DNA of 64,000 nucleotides from Thermohalobaculum sp965247385 (GTDB taxonomy: Bacteria; Pseudomonadota; Alphaproteobacteria; Rhodobacterales; Rhodobacteraceae): the NCBI GenBank assembly GCA_965247385.1, contig CBDFHG010000007.1:1178001-1242000 (forward strand). The letters run 5' to 3'. A program made the position numbers and the translations under genes. The notes below the pieces were generated by a model. It did no database searches, had not been told where the DNA came from, and saw nothing but the letters and a program-made list of their open reading frames with translations. Of the stretch, positions 1-8,869 are shown in pieces; position 1 is the stretch's first letter, and each line of letters starts with the position of its first letter.

Positions 1-498
1 TTCGGCGATTACCCGGACATTCTCGGCGACGTCTGCTCGCCCTTCCCGGACTGGATGGAGGGCCGATACGACGCGGTGATCGCGCTGGCGATCCTCGAGC
101 ATGTCTACGACCCCGCCGCCGCCGTCGCCAACTTCCGGCGCGCCTTGAGGCCCGGCGGAAAGCTGTTCCTCTACGTCCCCTGGATGTGGCGCTACCACGC
201 ACCCCGCAACCTGATGTTCCAGGATTACCAACGCCTCAGCCGCGACGGCATGGCCTATCTGCTGCGGGACTTCGAGAACGTCACCCTCTATCCGCTCCGC
301 GGCAAGTACTCCGCCATCCTCAACATGCTGAAGTTCTGGAAAGCTCATGTGGAGCGCCGTTTCGGCACCCGCCTCAACCGATTGGCCGACGCCCGCACCA
401 GCGACTGGCGCAACACCATCCAGACCTCGGGCTTCTTCGCCGAGGCCGCCCGGCCCGTCGCCGCCCACACAGCGGAATCCGAAGACCGCGCCGATTGA
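1..498 (+). CDS. SAM-dependent methyltransferase, C-terminal part (5' end outside window)
   Basis: The reading frame is open from the first base, so the true start lies upstream. The visible part carries the late half of a class I (Methyltransf_11-like) fold: the acidic strand-4 stretch YDAVIALAILEHVYDP, then the helix and strand RALRPGGKLFLYVPW, the post-motif typical of these enzymes. The residues after about 60 (HAPRNLMFQDYQRLS) resemble methyltransferases acting on lipids, sugars or quinone precursors, but the substrate cannot be read. The stop at 498 is followed within about 60 bp by a transposase remnant on the same strand, so the C-terminus may have been altered by an insertion. Confidence 0.8.
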   Translation, partial: FGDYPDILGDVCSPFPDWMEGRYDAVIALAILEHVYDPAAAVANFRRALRPGGKLFLYVPWMWRYHAPRNLMFQDYQRLSRDGMAYLLRDFENVTLYPLRGKYSAILNMLKFWKAHVERRFGTRLNRLADARTSDWRNTIQTSGFFAEAARPVAAHTAESEDRAD

Positions 499-551
499 CC
501 TCGATGGGCGGCCCGACCAGGGTCCGGCCGCTCCCCAACCGGGTGGCGCCT

Positions 552-710
552 CGCGAGATCGACCCCGAGGCCTGCAAATGGCACCACCTCATTGAGAATT
601 TCTTCTGTAGTCTCAAAAACTTCAAACGCATCGCACTGCGGGCCTGCAAGACCGACAGCAGTTTCTCGGCAATGATCTACGCCAGTGCAACCGTGATAAA
701 CTCAAGATGA
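552..710 (+). pseudogene. IS5-like transposase C-terminal remnant
   Basis: About 50 codons ending at 710 read as the tail of a DDE transposase of the IS5 type. It contains HHLIENFFCSLKNFKRIALR followed by a hydrophobic C-terminus; the N-x-I-E-x-x-F-x-x-L-K-x-F-R-R-I-A pattern is the conserved catalytic-E region of that family. Nothing upstream in this frame resembles the rest of the transposase, so this is debris. It lies between the end of the methyltransferase gene and a 5'-truncated DUF1772 gene, so it probably marks the event that damaged both. Confidence 0.65.
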
Positions 711-727
711 AGCTCAACAGACCCTAG

Positions 728-1105
728 GCCGCCTGGCACCGGCGCAGGGAATTTCGGCCATGCAGGCAATCAATGTCACGGTGCTCAATCCCTGGTTCCT
801 CGGCGCGTTCTTCGGGACCGCCATCGGCAGCATTATCCTTGCGATTTTCGGCTATTCGAACTGGGGGGACATCTGGCGGGCCGTACCTTGTGACCGGTGC
901 CATCCTTTATCTGGTCGGGAGTATTCTGGTGACGATGCTCTTCAACGTCCCGCTCAACAACGCGCTGGCGTCGGTTACACCGGATAGCGCGGAAGGCGCC
1001 GCTCCGTGGACCCGGTATCTTTCGACCTGGACGGTCTGGAACCACGTCAGAACACCAGCATCCCTGGCGGTGATGGCCTGCTTCATCATGGCATTCCGCC
1101 AGTGA
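728..1105 (+). pseudogene. DUF1772 (anthrone oxygenase-like) membrane protein, truncated and frameshifted
   Basis: Two overlapping frames together make one DUF1772 protein. The first gives the family signature GISAMQAINVTVLNPWFLGA and a membrane segment up to about 876. The second, in another frame, continues with YLVTGAILYLVGSILVTM, then FNVPLNN and WNHVRTPASLA, to a stop at 1105. Both signatures are typical of DUF1772 small integral membrane proteins of about 150-160 residues. The normal first 30-40 residues are missing and replaced by transposase debris, and a frame change near 876-885 breaks the middle. No function is expected to remain. Confidence 0.75.
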
Positions 1106-1210
1106 CACCTTGAAGCGCATTCCGCGACGCGCCCGGCGCGGCAGCACTACCAAACCACTATCAAAGGACTACCAGACCACCACCAAACCACTACCGAAGG
1201 AATCCGGCAT

Positions 1211-1834
1211 TCAGGCGGCCGGTTTCGGCAACCCCATCGCCACGCCCGGCCGGGTCACCGCCTCGTCATATGCCTTGCGCGCGAAGACCTCGCGCACTTC
1301 GCCGGCAAAGCTTTCCAGCGGATCCATCGGATAGTCCGGATCGAAGCTCGACTGGTCCCAGCGCTCGCAAAAATCGATACAGGCCTGATAATAGGGGCTT
1401 TCGGCGTATTTCTCGCGCAACTCCCGGTCCCAGCCGTAATGGTGGGCGTAGTAATACATCTGGAAGGTGCCGTGGTGCTCGACCACCCAGGTCACCTCCT
1501 CGCGCAGGAAGGGGCGCAGGATCTCGGCGGCGAAGCGGTCGTGGTTCTGCGGCGCCAGCCCGTCGCCAATATCGTGCAGCAACGCCGCCACCGCCCAGTC
1601 GATATCCGCCCCGTCACGCCGCGCCCGCGTCGCCGACTGAAGCGCATGCTCCAGGCGGGTGACGCGATACCCCGTCAGAGTTTCCTCGCTCTGGCTGGCC
1701 AATTCGCGCAGCAACCGGTCCGCCGTACCCGCCAGGAACGGCCCTTCCAGCCGGTGCAGCATGGCGTATTCTTCCTTGGTGCCGTCCTTCATCTGGGTGA
1801 AGGAAACCTGGGTGTCCCTGGTCATCATGCCCAT
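1211..1834 (-). CDS. HD-domain mixed-valent diiron oxygenase, TmpB/PhnZ-like
   Basis: This is a 207-residue HD-superfamily protein. Candidate metal ligands in order are His63, the His87-Asp88 pair in LLHDIGD, His98, His120/121 and Asp160, the arrangement of the diiron oxygenases PhnZ, TmpB and MIOX rather than of phosphohydrolases. PhnZ and TmpB cleave the C-P bond of 1-hydroxyphosphonates made by a partner Fe/2OG hydroxylase, and that partner is the gene 4 bp upstream. An aromatic run (YYY near 127-129) could form a cage for a trimethylammonium group, favouring a TmpB-like (OH-TMAEP to glycine betaine plus phosphate) over a PhnZ-like role; this is inference. The start is uncertain: Met1, Met3 and Met4 are close together. 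It is the last gene of a minus-strand operon. It could be another HD oxygenase of unknown substrate. Confidence 0.72.
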   Translation of the reverse strand: MGMMTRDTQVSFTQMKDGTKEEYAMLHRLEGPFLAGTADRLLRELASQSEETLTGYRVTRLEHALQSATRARRDGADIDWAVAALLHDIGDGLAPQNHDRFAAEILRPFLREEVTWVVEHHGTFQMYYYAHHYGWDRELREKYAESPYYQACIDFCERWDQSSFDPDYPMDPLESFAGEVREVFARKAYDEAVTRPGVAMGLPKPAA

Positions 1835-1838
1835 CCCT

Positions 1839-2699
1839 TTATGCGGTTTCGTACATTCCGACTTGCTCAGTGGCGCCGTCGGCGAGGGTCGCGGACTGCG
1901 CCTTCAGAACCTCTTCGTACAACGCCAGCCCGGCGGGTGTGAAGCTCCCCGCCGGCGGCACCAGATTGATCCGGTTTAGGGCCCGGTCGCAACCCCGCGC
2001 CAACACGGCATAGTCCCGGGCCTTGCCGGTCACCGGCGTGTCCGGCCGGATGAACCGCATCGCAAACCCGATCCGCCGGTCATCCGAGAGATTCGGCCCG
2101 CTGGCATGGAACATCCGCCCGTGATGCAGCGACATCTGCCCCGGTTGCAACGCCGCGGCAACGGCGTCCGCCTCGTCGACGTCGACCGCGATCTCCTGCC
2201 CCCGCGACAGCAGGTTGTCATCGGCGAAGGTGTCGGTGTGCGCGACGATCGACTGCCGGTGCGAGCCGGGAACGAACCGCATGCAGCCCGACTGCTCAGT
2301 CGCGGGCGACAGCGCCAACCAGGCGGTCACCTCGTGCTCGGTCTCGCCCATGCCCCAATAGGTCAGATCCTGGTGCCAGCTGACGACCTTTTCCGTCTGC
2401 GCCTCCTTGATGAAATACTCGCAGGACCACAGCATCAGGTCCGGGCCAAGGAGGCTCTCCACGGCATCGAGGATGCGCGGATCGAGCGCCGCCGACCGGG
2501 ACGGCTCCGACACCAAATGGGCATTGACCCGGTGGTAATGATTGATTGGCCTGGGCAGGCCGCGTTCGCGGTATCGTGCTTCCTGCGCCTCCAGCGCCGC
2601 ACGGTGGCGCGCAACCTCCTGCGGGCTGAACACCTCCACCGGGCACAGATATCCGTCACGCCGATATGCATCGACTTGCCGCTGATCAAGTGCCGCCAT
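1839..2699 (-). CDS. Fe(II)/2-oxoglutarate dioxygenase, PhyH family, TmpA/PhnY-like
   Basis: A 286-residue phytanoyl-CoA dioxygenase (PhyH) family protein. The iron-binding facial triad is clear: His109 and Asp111 in SWHQDLTYW, and His198 in HHGRMFHASGPN, with Arg208/209 nearby to bind 2-oxoglutarate. PhnY and TmpA of this family hydroxylate C1 of 2-aminoethylphosphonate or its trimethyl derivative. Their genes sit beside the HD oxygenase that completes C-P cleavage, exactly as here. Aromatic residues around the active site (Tyr95, Trp108, Tyr114, Trp115) suit a quaternary amine. Database annotation would probably read only phytanoyl-CoA dioxygenase. The substrate is inferred from pairing, not demonstrated. 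Confidence 0.75.
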   Translation of the reverse strand: MAALDQRQVDAYRRDGYLCPVEVFSPQEVARHRAALEAQEARYRERGLPRPINHYHRVNAHLVSEPSRSAALDPRILDAVESLLGPDLMLWSCEYFIKEAQTEKVVSWHQDLTYWGMGETEHEVTAWLALSPATEQSGCMRFVPGSHRQSIVAHTDTFADDNLLSRGQEIAVDVDEADAVAAALQPGQMSLHHGRMFHASGPNLSDDRRIGFAMRFIRPDTPVTGKARDYAVLARGCDRALNRINLVPPAGSFTPAGLALYEEVLKAQSATLADGATEQVGMYETA

Positions 2700-2835
2700 C
2701 TGACTCCTCCTCGCATTGCGCCTTTCGCCGCGTCAGAGTTCGTCACTTTGGATGCCGAGTCGCTTGCGATTGCGACCGAATTTGTCGCTATCGGCGGATT
2801 GTGGTTCCTGGCGCCTTATCCGACCAGATCGAGGG

Positions 2836-3993
2836 TCAGGAATAAGGATCCAGCGCATCCCTCAGCGCATCGCCGACAAAGGAAAACGCCAGCACCACCA
2901 GGATCACCGGGACCATCGGCAGCAGGATCCAGGGGTAGATCTCCAGCGCCCCCAACCCGGCGTCCAGCGCATCGTTCAGCATCAGCCCCCACGAGACCGA
3001 CGGTGGGCGGATGCCGAAGCCGAGGAAACTGAGCGCTGTCTCGCCCAGGATCATCGCCGGGATCGAGAGCGAGGCCGAGGCGATCAGGTGGCTCATGAAA
3101 TTCGGCATCATGTGGGCCCAGATCACCCGGCCAGGGGGTGCCCCCATCAGCTCGGCGGCACGCACATAGTCCTCCTCGCGCAGCGCCAGGAATTTTGAAC
3201 GCACGGCGCGGGCCAGCCCGGGCCAGTCCAGCAGCCCGAGGATCACCGAGATCATCGCGAACACCGCCAGCGAGTCCCAGTTCACCGGCACCGCCGCCGA
3301 TAGCGCCAGCCAGATCGGCAGTTCCGGCAGCGAGCGGAATACCTCGATGGCGCGCTGCACCGTGGCGTCGATCCAGCCACCGAAATAGCCCGCGATGCCG
3401 CCCAGCGTCAGCCCGATCGCGAAGCTGACTGTGACCCCGATCAACCCGATCGTGAGGCTCAATCGCGCCCCGTGCAGGATGCGGCTCAACACATCGCGAC
3501 CCAGCCGGTCCGAGCCGAGCAGGAACAGCTCACCGCCCTTTGGCGGGCAGATCAGGTGGAAGCGGCTTTCGAACAACCCGAGCAGCCGGTAGGTCTCGCC
3601 ACAAGTGGTCAGCACCGGCACCGGCAACTCATTGTGCGCGTTGGTGACCGCTTTCACCACCCCGGTGCGGGTATCGTAGATTGTCGCCGTGGGATAGGTG
3701 TGCAATCCCGTGTATTCGCCGTTATGGAACAGATACAGCCCCTGCGGCGGGGCAAAGATGTTGTCCTCGTTGAAGGTGTTCGGCGCATAGGGCGCGATTG
3801 TCTCCACAAAGGGAAGCATGGCGTAGAGGGCGACCAGAATTAGCCCACAGGCGACCCCAAGGCGGTGCCGCCGGAAGCGGCGCCAGACCAGAACCCAGGT
3901 CGGTGCATCAAAATCCGCCCGGTCAAGGGCTTGCCGGTCGACCTCGGCATCGTAGTCGTCGGGGGCGACAAAATGCTCGGGATTATCCGTCAC
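2836..3993 (-). CDS. ABC transporter permease, OppC/DppC-YejE type
   Basis: A 385-residue inner-membrane permease of the peptide/nickel (BPD_transp_1) family. After a cytoplasmic start and a first membrane helix near residues 38-60 it has a periplasmic insert of roughly 100 residues (including LFHNGEYTGLHTYPT and a cysteine pair at CGETY and ICPPKG). It then reaches the conserved GSDRLGRDVLSRILHGARL entry to the transport core and the EAA loop (ELMGAPPGRVIWAHMMPN). The insert makes it longer than standard DppC (about 300 residues) and resembles the YejE subgroup. It is encoded 1 bp after its partner permease. A 136-bp gap separates it from the hydroxylase gene downstream, which is still compatible with cotranscription. 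Confidence 0.88.
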   Translation of the reverse strand: MTDNPEHFVAPDDYDAEVDRQALDRADFDAPTWVLVWRRFRRHRLGVACGLILVALYAMLPFVETIAPYAPNTFNEDNIFAPPQGLYLFHNGEYTGLHTYPTATIYDTRTGVVKAVTNAHNELPVPVLTTCGETYRLLGLFESRFHLICPPKGGELFLLGSDRLGRDVLSRILHGARLSLTIGLIGVTVSFAIGLTLGGIAGYFGGWIDATVQRAIEVFRSLPELPIWLALSAAVPVNWDSLAVFAMISVILGLLDWPGLARAVRSKFLALREEDYVRAAELMGAPPGRVIWAHMMPNFMSHLIASASLSIPAMILGETALSFLGFGIRPPSVSWGLMLNDALDAGLGALEIYPWILLPMVPVILVVLAFSFVGDALRDALDPYS

Positions 3994-3994
3994 A

Positions 3995-5023
3995 TCACGC
4001 TCCCCGTTTCGCAGAAGCGAGCCGGATACGCGGGTCCAGCAGCGCCAGCAGGATGTCGGAGATCAGCATCCCCACCAGGGTCAGGATCGACACAAACAGC
4101 AAGATGAACCCGGCCATGAAGATATCCTGGCTCTTCAGCGCCTGCAGCAGGATCGGGCCGATGGTGGGCAGGCTCATCACCACCGAGATCATCACCGAAC
4201 CCGAGACGAGCTGCGGCGCCAGGTTGCCGATATCGGCGACGAAGGGGTTAAGCGCCATGCGCAGCGGATAGCGGATCACCCTGGTCGCCGACGGTACGCC
4301 CTTGGCCCGCGCGGTCTCGACATAGGGCTTGTTCAACTCGTCCATCAGGTTGGCGCGCAAACGCCGCATCACCGCCGCCGCAGCCGAGGTGCCGATGACA
4401 ATGGTCGGCACGATCAGATGGGTCAGGATCGACCCCATCTTGGCCATGCTCATCTCGGCGCCCTCGTATTCCCGCGCCATCAACCCGCCGATCGGGATGT
4501 CGAAATACTGCGCCCCATAAAACAGCATGATCAGCGCCAGCAGGAAATTCGGTGTCGCCAGGCCGATGTAACCGATCAGCGAGGCGGTATAGTCGATCCA
4601 GCTATTGGCCCGAACCGCCGCGATGGTACCTAGCGGCAGCGCCACCACATAGACGAAAAGCAGCGCCGACAGATTGACCAGGATGGTCAGCCAGGCGGTC
4701 TCGCCGATCACCTCGGCCACCGGGCGCTCAAGCTCGAACGACCAGCCGAAATTGCCCTGCATCAGCCCCGCAAACCCGTCGGGGCCCGGCATCGCACCGA
4801 CCCAGATGAAGTATTGCTGCCAAATCGGCTTGTCGAGCGAGTACTGGGTGATCAGCGCCTCGGCCTGGGCCACCCCCGCCGCCTCGCCGGAATACCGCAT
4901 CTCGGCAATCTGGTTCGACAGGTAGTTACCCGGTGGCAGGTTGATGATGATGAACACCAGCGCCGAAACGGCGGCCAGGGTCACCAGCATGGTGGCGAAA
5001 CGTCGGGCGAGATAGGTGATCAC
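3995..5023 (-). CDS. ABC transporter permease, OppB/DppB type
   Basis: A 342-residue permease starting MITYLARRFATMLVTLAAVS, the usual first membrane helix of DppB-type proteins, with about six membrane segments. The EAA loop (YVETARAKGVPSATRVIRYPLR) contacts the ATPase. It pairs with the DppC-type permease immediately downstream, and its start overlaps the end of the binding-protein gene by 4 bp, so translation is probably coupled. Peptide-family importers take up dipeptides, nickel-chelates, glutathione or opines. The substrate here is more likely linked to the phosphonate-type oxygenases encoded next to it (inference). Confidence 0.88.
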   Translation of the reverse strand: MITYLARRFATMLVTLAAVSALVFIIINLPPGNYLSNQIAEMRYSGEAAGVAQAEALITQYSLDKPIWQQYFIWVGAMPGPDGFAGLMQGNFGWSFELERPVAEVIGETAWLTILVNLSALLFVYVVALPLGTIAAVRANSWIDYTASLIGYIGLATPNFLLALIMLFYGAQYFDIPIGGLMAREYEGAEMSMAKMGSILTHLIVPTIVIGTSAAAAVMRRLRANLMDELNKPYVETARAKGVPSATRVIRYPLRMALNPFVADIGNLAPQLVSGSVMISVVMSLPTIGPILLQALKSQDIFMAGFILLFVSILTLVGMLISDILLALLDPRIRLASAKRGA

Positions 5024-6939
5024 GGTTCACGCCCTCCCTCGAAGAAGAACTCATCGATCCGATGGATGCCAAGATGCGCGCCGGGATCCCAGGCGTACAG
5101 GCCCTCGCGCGGCACATTGCGCAACGCGGCATCCGCCGCCAGCGGGATCGGCGCCCGGCTGACCGTGCCGATCACGAACACCTGGTCCGCATGGATCGCC
5201 AGCATCTCACGCCAGATCGCAGCGCGGCGCTCGCCGCTCGCCGCCAGGGTCCACTGGCTGTAGAGCCGCTCCAGGCGCTCAGCCGCGGCCAAGTCGATCT
5301 CCTCGCCCGCCGATCCCTTGGTCTGATGATACTGGCCCCAGCGCGGCCACGAGTAGTTTGCCTGATCGACCGGTGCCAGCTCGAAGGGTGCTGCATGCTG
5401 GGTCGGGACGCCATTGTTCCAACCATACCAGGCAACCATCATCGAGCGCCCGGAATAGGCCCGGCTGCGCAGGATATCGCGGTCGAGCGGGCGGACCAGC
5501 AGCCGAATCCCGACCCGCGCCCAGGTCGCGGCAACCAGCTCCAGCGTATCGGCGACTTCGCGCCGCTCGCCCGCGGTCTCGACGATGATCTCCATCGGGC
5601 GCCCGTCGGAAAGCAGCCGGACACCGGCATTGTTGCGCCGATCCAACCCCAATTCGTCAAGCAGCCGGTTCGCCTCGTCGACGTCGAAACGGGCCCAGGC
5701 GATGGCGTTCGCCTCGTCGAAGAACGGGCTCTCCTCCAGCGCCGCCACGGCGCGCTCTTCGGCCAGGCCGAAATACAGCACCTTGTTGATCGCCTTGCGG
5801 CTGATCGCCAGGCTCAGCGCACGGCGAAACCGAACCTCGTGGAACAGCGCCCGCCAGACCGGATCGCCGTAGGTAAGGTTCGGATAGAGCGCGACCTCCG
5901 AGGCGGAGCCTGACTGCCAGAGATAGGTAACATATCCCCCTTTGCGCTCGCCCTTCTTCAGCACCGGCGCGTCGGCGAACCCCAGCGAGCGAACCTGCAG
6001 CGTCGCCTCACCCAGTGTCACCTTGGCAGGGATCAGCCCCCCCGCCGCGATCTCCAGCTCGACCTGGTCGATATAGGGCAGTTGGCGGCCATTGGCATCG
6101 ATCCGGTGATAGAAGGGGTTGCGCTCCAGCACGTAGCGCTGGCCGTTCTTGGGTGAGATGTTGAACCATGGCTGCAGGACCGGAAGCTCCGGATTGTCGA
6201 ACTTGTAGAGATTGTCGCGCCGGTTGTGCAGCCGCGCCCATTTCCTCGCCTTGGCGTCGGCAACCTTCTTCGCCAGTTCCTCCGCATCGGCATAATCCGC
6301 GTGAAACTGCTTCATATAGTGGGCCGGGCGGTAGATATAGACCGGCCGCGCCCGGGCCAACGCCGGCAGGAACAGCGGGTTCGGCACGATCCAGGTATAT
6401 TTGATCGTCACCGCGTCGATCACCTCGACGACCGGCTTGCGCCCGACCGCCAACATCTCGACCGGCGGCCCGCCTGGCGTCAGCTCCGAGTTCAGCGCCA
6501 CGTCGTCCCACCAGTAACGCAAATCCTCGGTGGTGAAGGGCTGCCCGTCGGACCACTTGTGACCGCGCCGCAGATGCAGGGTCACCGATCTGCCGTCCGC
6601 GCTTACGGTCACGGCACGCAGCAAATCCGGCCTCAACTGGTAATCTGCGCCATAGCCGACCAGCCGGGAATAACCATAAGCCGCCATGTAGCGGACATCC
6701 TTCGAGCGGGTCACAAACATCCGCAGCGTGCCGCCTGGCAGGCCGGTCACACGATTCCTTGCCGCCAGATCGACCACCAGCGGCTCGTCCGGCACCCGCT
6801 CGGCGACCGGCGGCAGATCGCCGGAGGCCATCCGTTCGGCCAGGGAGGGCGTTTCGATCAGCCGCTCCGGCCCGCCCCCAACGGCGGCGGGCAACGCCAG
6901 CAAGAGGGCCACAATCAGGCCGGTAAACACCCCCCTCAT
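5020..6939 (-). CDS. ABC transporter substrate-binding protein, SBP_bac_5 (peptide) family
   Basis: A 639-residue periplasmic binding protein. The N-terminus is a signal peptide (MRGVFTGLIVALLLALPAAV, likely cleavage just after). Family 5 features include VTLHLRRGHKWSDGQPFTTEDL near residue 115-140 and a C-terminal helix-rich domain with FRRALSLAISRKAINK. At 639 residues it is longer than DppA (about 535) and closer to the YejA-type subgroup, matching the long DppC-type permease. It lies between the ATPase and the permeases and overlaps both by 4 bp. The ligand is not predictable from sequence alone. Confidence 0.85.
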   Translation of the reverse strand: MRGVFTGLIVALLLALPAAVGGGPERLIETPSLAERMASGDLPPVAERVPDEPLVVDLAARNRVTGLPGGTLRMFVTRSKDVRYMAAYGYSRLVGYGADYQLRPDLLRAVTVSADGRSVTLHLRRGHKWSDGQPFTTEDLRYWWDDVALNSELTPGGPPVEMLAVGRKPVVEVIDAVTIKYTWIVPNPLFLPALARARPVYIYRPAHYMKQFHADYADAEELAKKVADAKARKWARLHNRRDNLYKFDNPELPVLQPWFNISPKNGQRYVLERNPFYHRIDANGRQLPYIDQVELEIAAGGLIPAKVTLGEATLQVRSLGFADAPVLKKGERKGGYVTYLWQSGSASEVALYPNLTYGDPVWRALFHEVRFRRALSLAISRKAINKVLYFGLAEERAVAALEESPFFDEANAIAWARFDVDEANRLLDELGLDRRNNAGVRLLSDGRPMEIIVETAGERREVADTLELVAATWARVGIRLLVRPLDRDILRSRAYSGRSMMVAWYGWNNGVPTQHAAPFELAPVDQANYSWPRWGQYHQTKGSAGEEIDLAAAERLERLYSQWTLAASGERRAAIWREMLAIHADQVFVIGTVSRAPIPLAADAALRNVPREGLYAWDPGAHLGIHRIDEFFFEGGREP

Positions 6940-8720
6940 CGCGCGCTCCTCACCAGATGGCCGGGCGCTACCTTGATGAAGCCCGGCACCGCGTCGCCCT
7001 CATAGCGGAAGGGTCCGGGCCAGGTTTCGGGCTCGCCGGCACCATATGCGACCGCGGCCAGATCGAGCCGGTGCCCGATGTCCGGCTCCGGGTGTGCGGC
7101 AATCAGCGCCCGGGTATAGGGGTGCTGCGGGTTGTCGAAAACACAATCGGCCGGACCCTGCTCGACCACCCGGCCCCGGCGCATCACCATCACCCGGTCA
7201 GCCAGTTGCGCCACCACTGCGAGATCATGGCTGATGAAGATGTAGGAGAGCCCCATCTCCTTGCGCAGCTCGGCCAGCAACTCCAGCACCTCGGCCTGCA
7301 CCGACACATCCAGCGCCGAGGTCGGCTCGTCGCAAACCAGAAGCTCGGGTTGCAGCGCCAGGGCGCGGGCGATCGCGATGCGCTGGCGCTGGCCGCCGGA
7401 GAAAGCATAGGGGAAGCGCGCCAGATGATCCGGCGACAGGCCGACGCGGCCCATCAGATAGGCCGCGCGTTCGCGCCGCTCGATGCGCGTGCCTTGCCGG
7501 TGAATGCGCAGCGGCTCGGTCAGGATGTCCTGCACCGACATCCGCGGGCTGAGCGACGAATAGGGGTCCTGGAACACGATCTGCGCCCGGTGCCGGAACG
7601 CCTTGAGCGCCGCGCCGCTGAGTGCGGTGACATCCTGCTTGATTCCGTCCGCGCCGCGGAACTCGATCACGGCGCCTGGGTCGGGGCGCTCGGCACGCAG
7701 GATCAGCCGGGCGACGGTCGATTTGCCCGAGCCCGACTCGCCGACCACCGCAACCGTCCTGCCGCGCTCGACGGTCATGTAGAAATCGGCCAGCGCGACG
7801 GTCGGCGGATCGGGCGGCCCGAAGGCCCGCGCCCGGCCAGGATAGGTCTTCGACAGGCGCTCCACATGGAGGATCGCGTCCTTCCACCGCTCGGTGAAAC
7901 AGGCGATATTGTGCGGCATCTTCGGTGCCGCCGCGACCAGCTTGCGCGTATAGGAATGCCCTGGCGTCTCCAGCACTTCGCGCACGGTACCGGACTCGAC
8001 CAGCCGCCCACGCTGCACCACCACCACCCGGTCGGCCATGTTGGCGACCACGCCGAGGTCGTGAGTGATCATGATCACCGACATCTGGTGGGCGCCCTGC
8101 AACCGCCGCAGCAGGTCCAGCACCATTGCCTGGGTGGTGACGTCGAGTGCTGTGGTTGGCTCGTCGGCAATCACCAGCGCCGGATTGGCGATCATCGCCA
8201 TGGCAATGATCGCGCGCTGGCGCAGGCCGCCGGACAGCTCGAACGGATAGGCGCGGTAGATGCGCTCCGGGTCGGGCAAGCCGACCTCGCCGAAGATCTC
8301 CAGCACCCGGGCGCGCACACCGCCCGACCCCTGGGCCAGCCGGTGAGCGCGCAGCACCTCTCCGACCTGGTCGCCGACCCGGTGCAGGGGCGACAGCGCG
8401 CTCATCGGCTCCTGGAAGATCATCGACAGGGTATGGCCCCTGAGATCGCGGTAATTCTCGCGGTCCTGGTGCAGAAGGTCGATCACGCGGCCGCCGTGAT
8501 GGAGCATGGCCCGGCCCTGGAAGCAATGTGCCGCCTTCGGCAGCAGGCCCATCAGCGCCTTGCCGATCAGGGTCTTGCCGGACCCGGATTCGCCGACGAT
8601 GGCCAGGGTCTGACCTTCCGCAACCGTAAAGGAGACGCCATCGACCACCGGGCGCGCCGTTCCCGGCAACCCGAAGCAGACCGACATGTCATCAACCGAC
8701 AGAAGGTGATCGCGCCTCAT
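6936..8720 (-). CDS. ABC transporter ATP-binding protein, two fused ATPase domains (DppD-DppF type)
   Basis: A 594-residue protein with two complete nucleotide-binding domains. The first has Walker A GESGSGKTLIGKAL, signature LSGGLRQRA and Walker B VIADEPTTALD. The second has Walker A GESGSGKSTVARL, signature FSGGQRQR and Walker B LVCDEPTSALD. Each domain is followed by the oligopeptide-transporter C-terminal extension (HSYTRKL and HPYTRALIAAHPEPD). Such fusions replace the separate DppD and DppF subunits and would form the whole motor for the two permeases. It overlaps the binding-protein gene by 4 bp. The upstream gap of 149 bp to the COG3221 gene could hold a second promoter. Confidence 0.92.
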   Translation of the reverse strand: MRRDHLLSVDDMSVCFGLPGTARPVVDGVSFTVAEGQTLAIVGESGSGKTLIGKALMGLLPKAAHCFQGRAMLHHGGRVIDLLHQDRENYRDLRGHTLSMIFQEPMSALSPLHRVGDQVGEVLRAHRLAQGSGGVRARVLEIFGEVGLPDPERIYRAYPFELSGGLRQRAIIAMAMIANPALVIADEPTTALDVTTQAMVLDLLRRLQGAHQMSVIMITHDLGVVANMADRVVVVQRGRLVESGTVREVLETPGHSYTRKLVAAAPKMPHNIACFTERWKDAILHVERLSKTYPGRARAFGPPDPPTVALADFYMTVERGRTVAVVGESGSGKSTVARLILRAERPDPGAVIEFRGADGIKQDVTALSGAALKAFRHRAQIVFQDPYSSLSPRMSVQDILTEPLRIHRQGTRIERRERAAYLMGRVGLSPDHLARFPYAFSGGQRQRIAIARALALQPELLVCDEPTSALDVSVQAEVLELLAELRKEMGLSYIFISHDLAVVAQLADRVMVMRRGRVVEQGPADCVFDNPQHPYTRALIAAHPEPDIGHRLDLAAVAYGAGEPETWPGPFRYEGDAVPGFIKVAPGHLVRSAR

Positions 8721-8869
8721 GCACCGTCCTTGCAGCTTCGACGGAAGATTGGTTTAGCGCGCGCGCGGGCGCAACCCCGGATTTCATCACAATCTCCACG
8801 TTCGACGCGTAACTTGGCTCATGACGGCGCGCGGGGCAGGGTGCGGGGCAGGGCGCGGGGCGGGCGATT

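Noticed and set aside
1145..1200. Repeated CCACTACC/ACCAAACCACT words between DUF1772 and the HD gene
   Set aside because: Short and irregular. No hairpin or consistent period; probably drift in a dead region.
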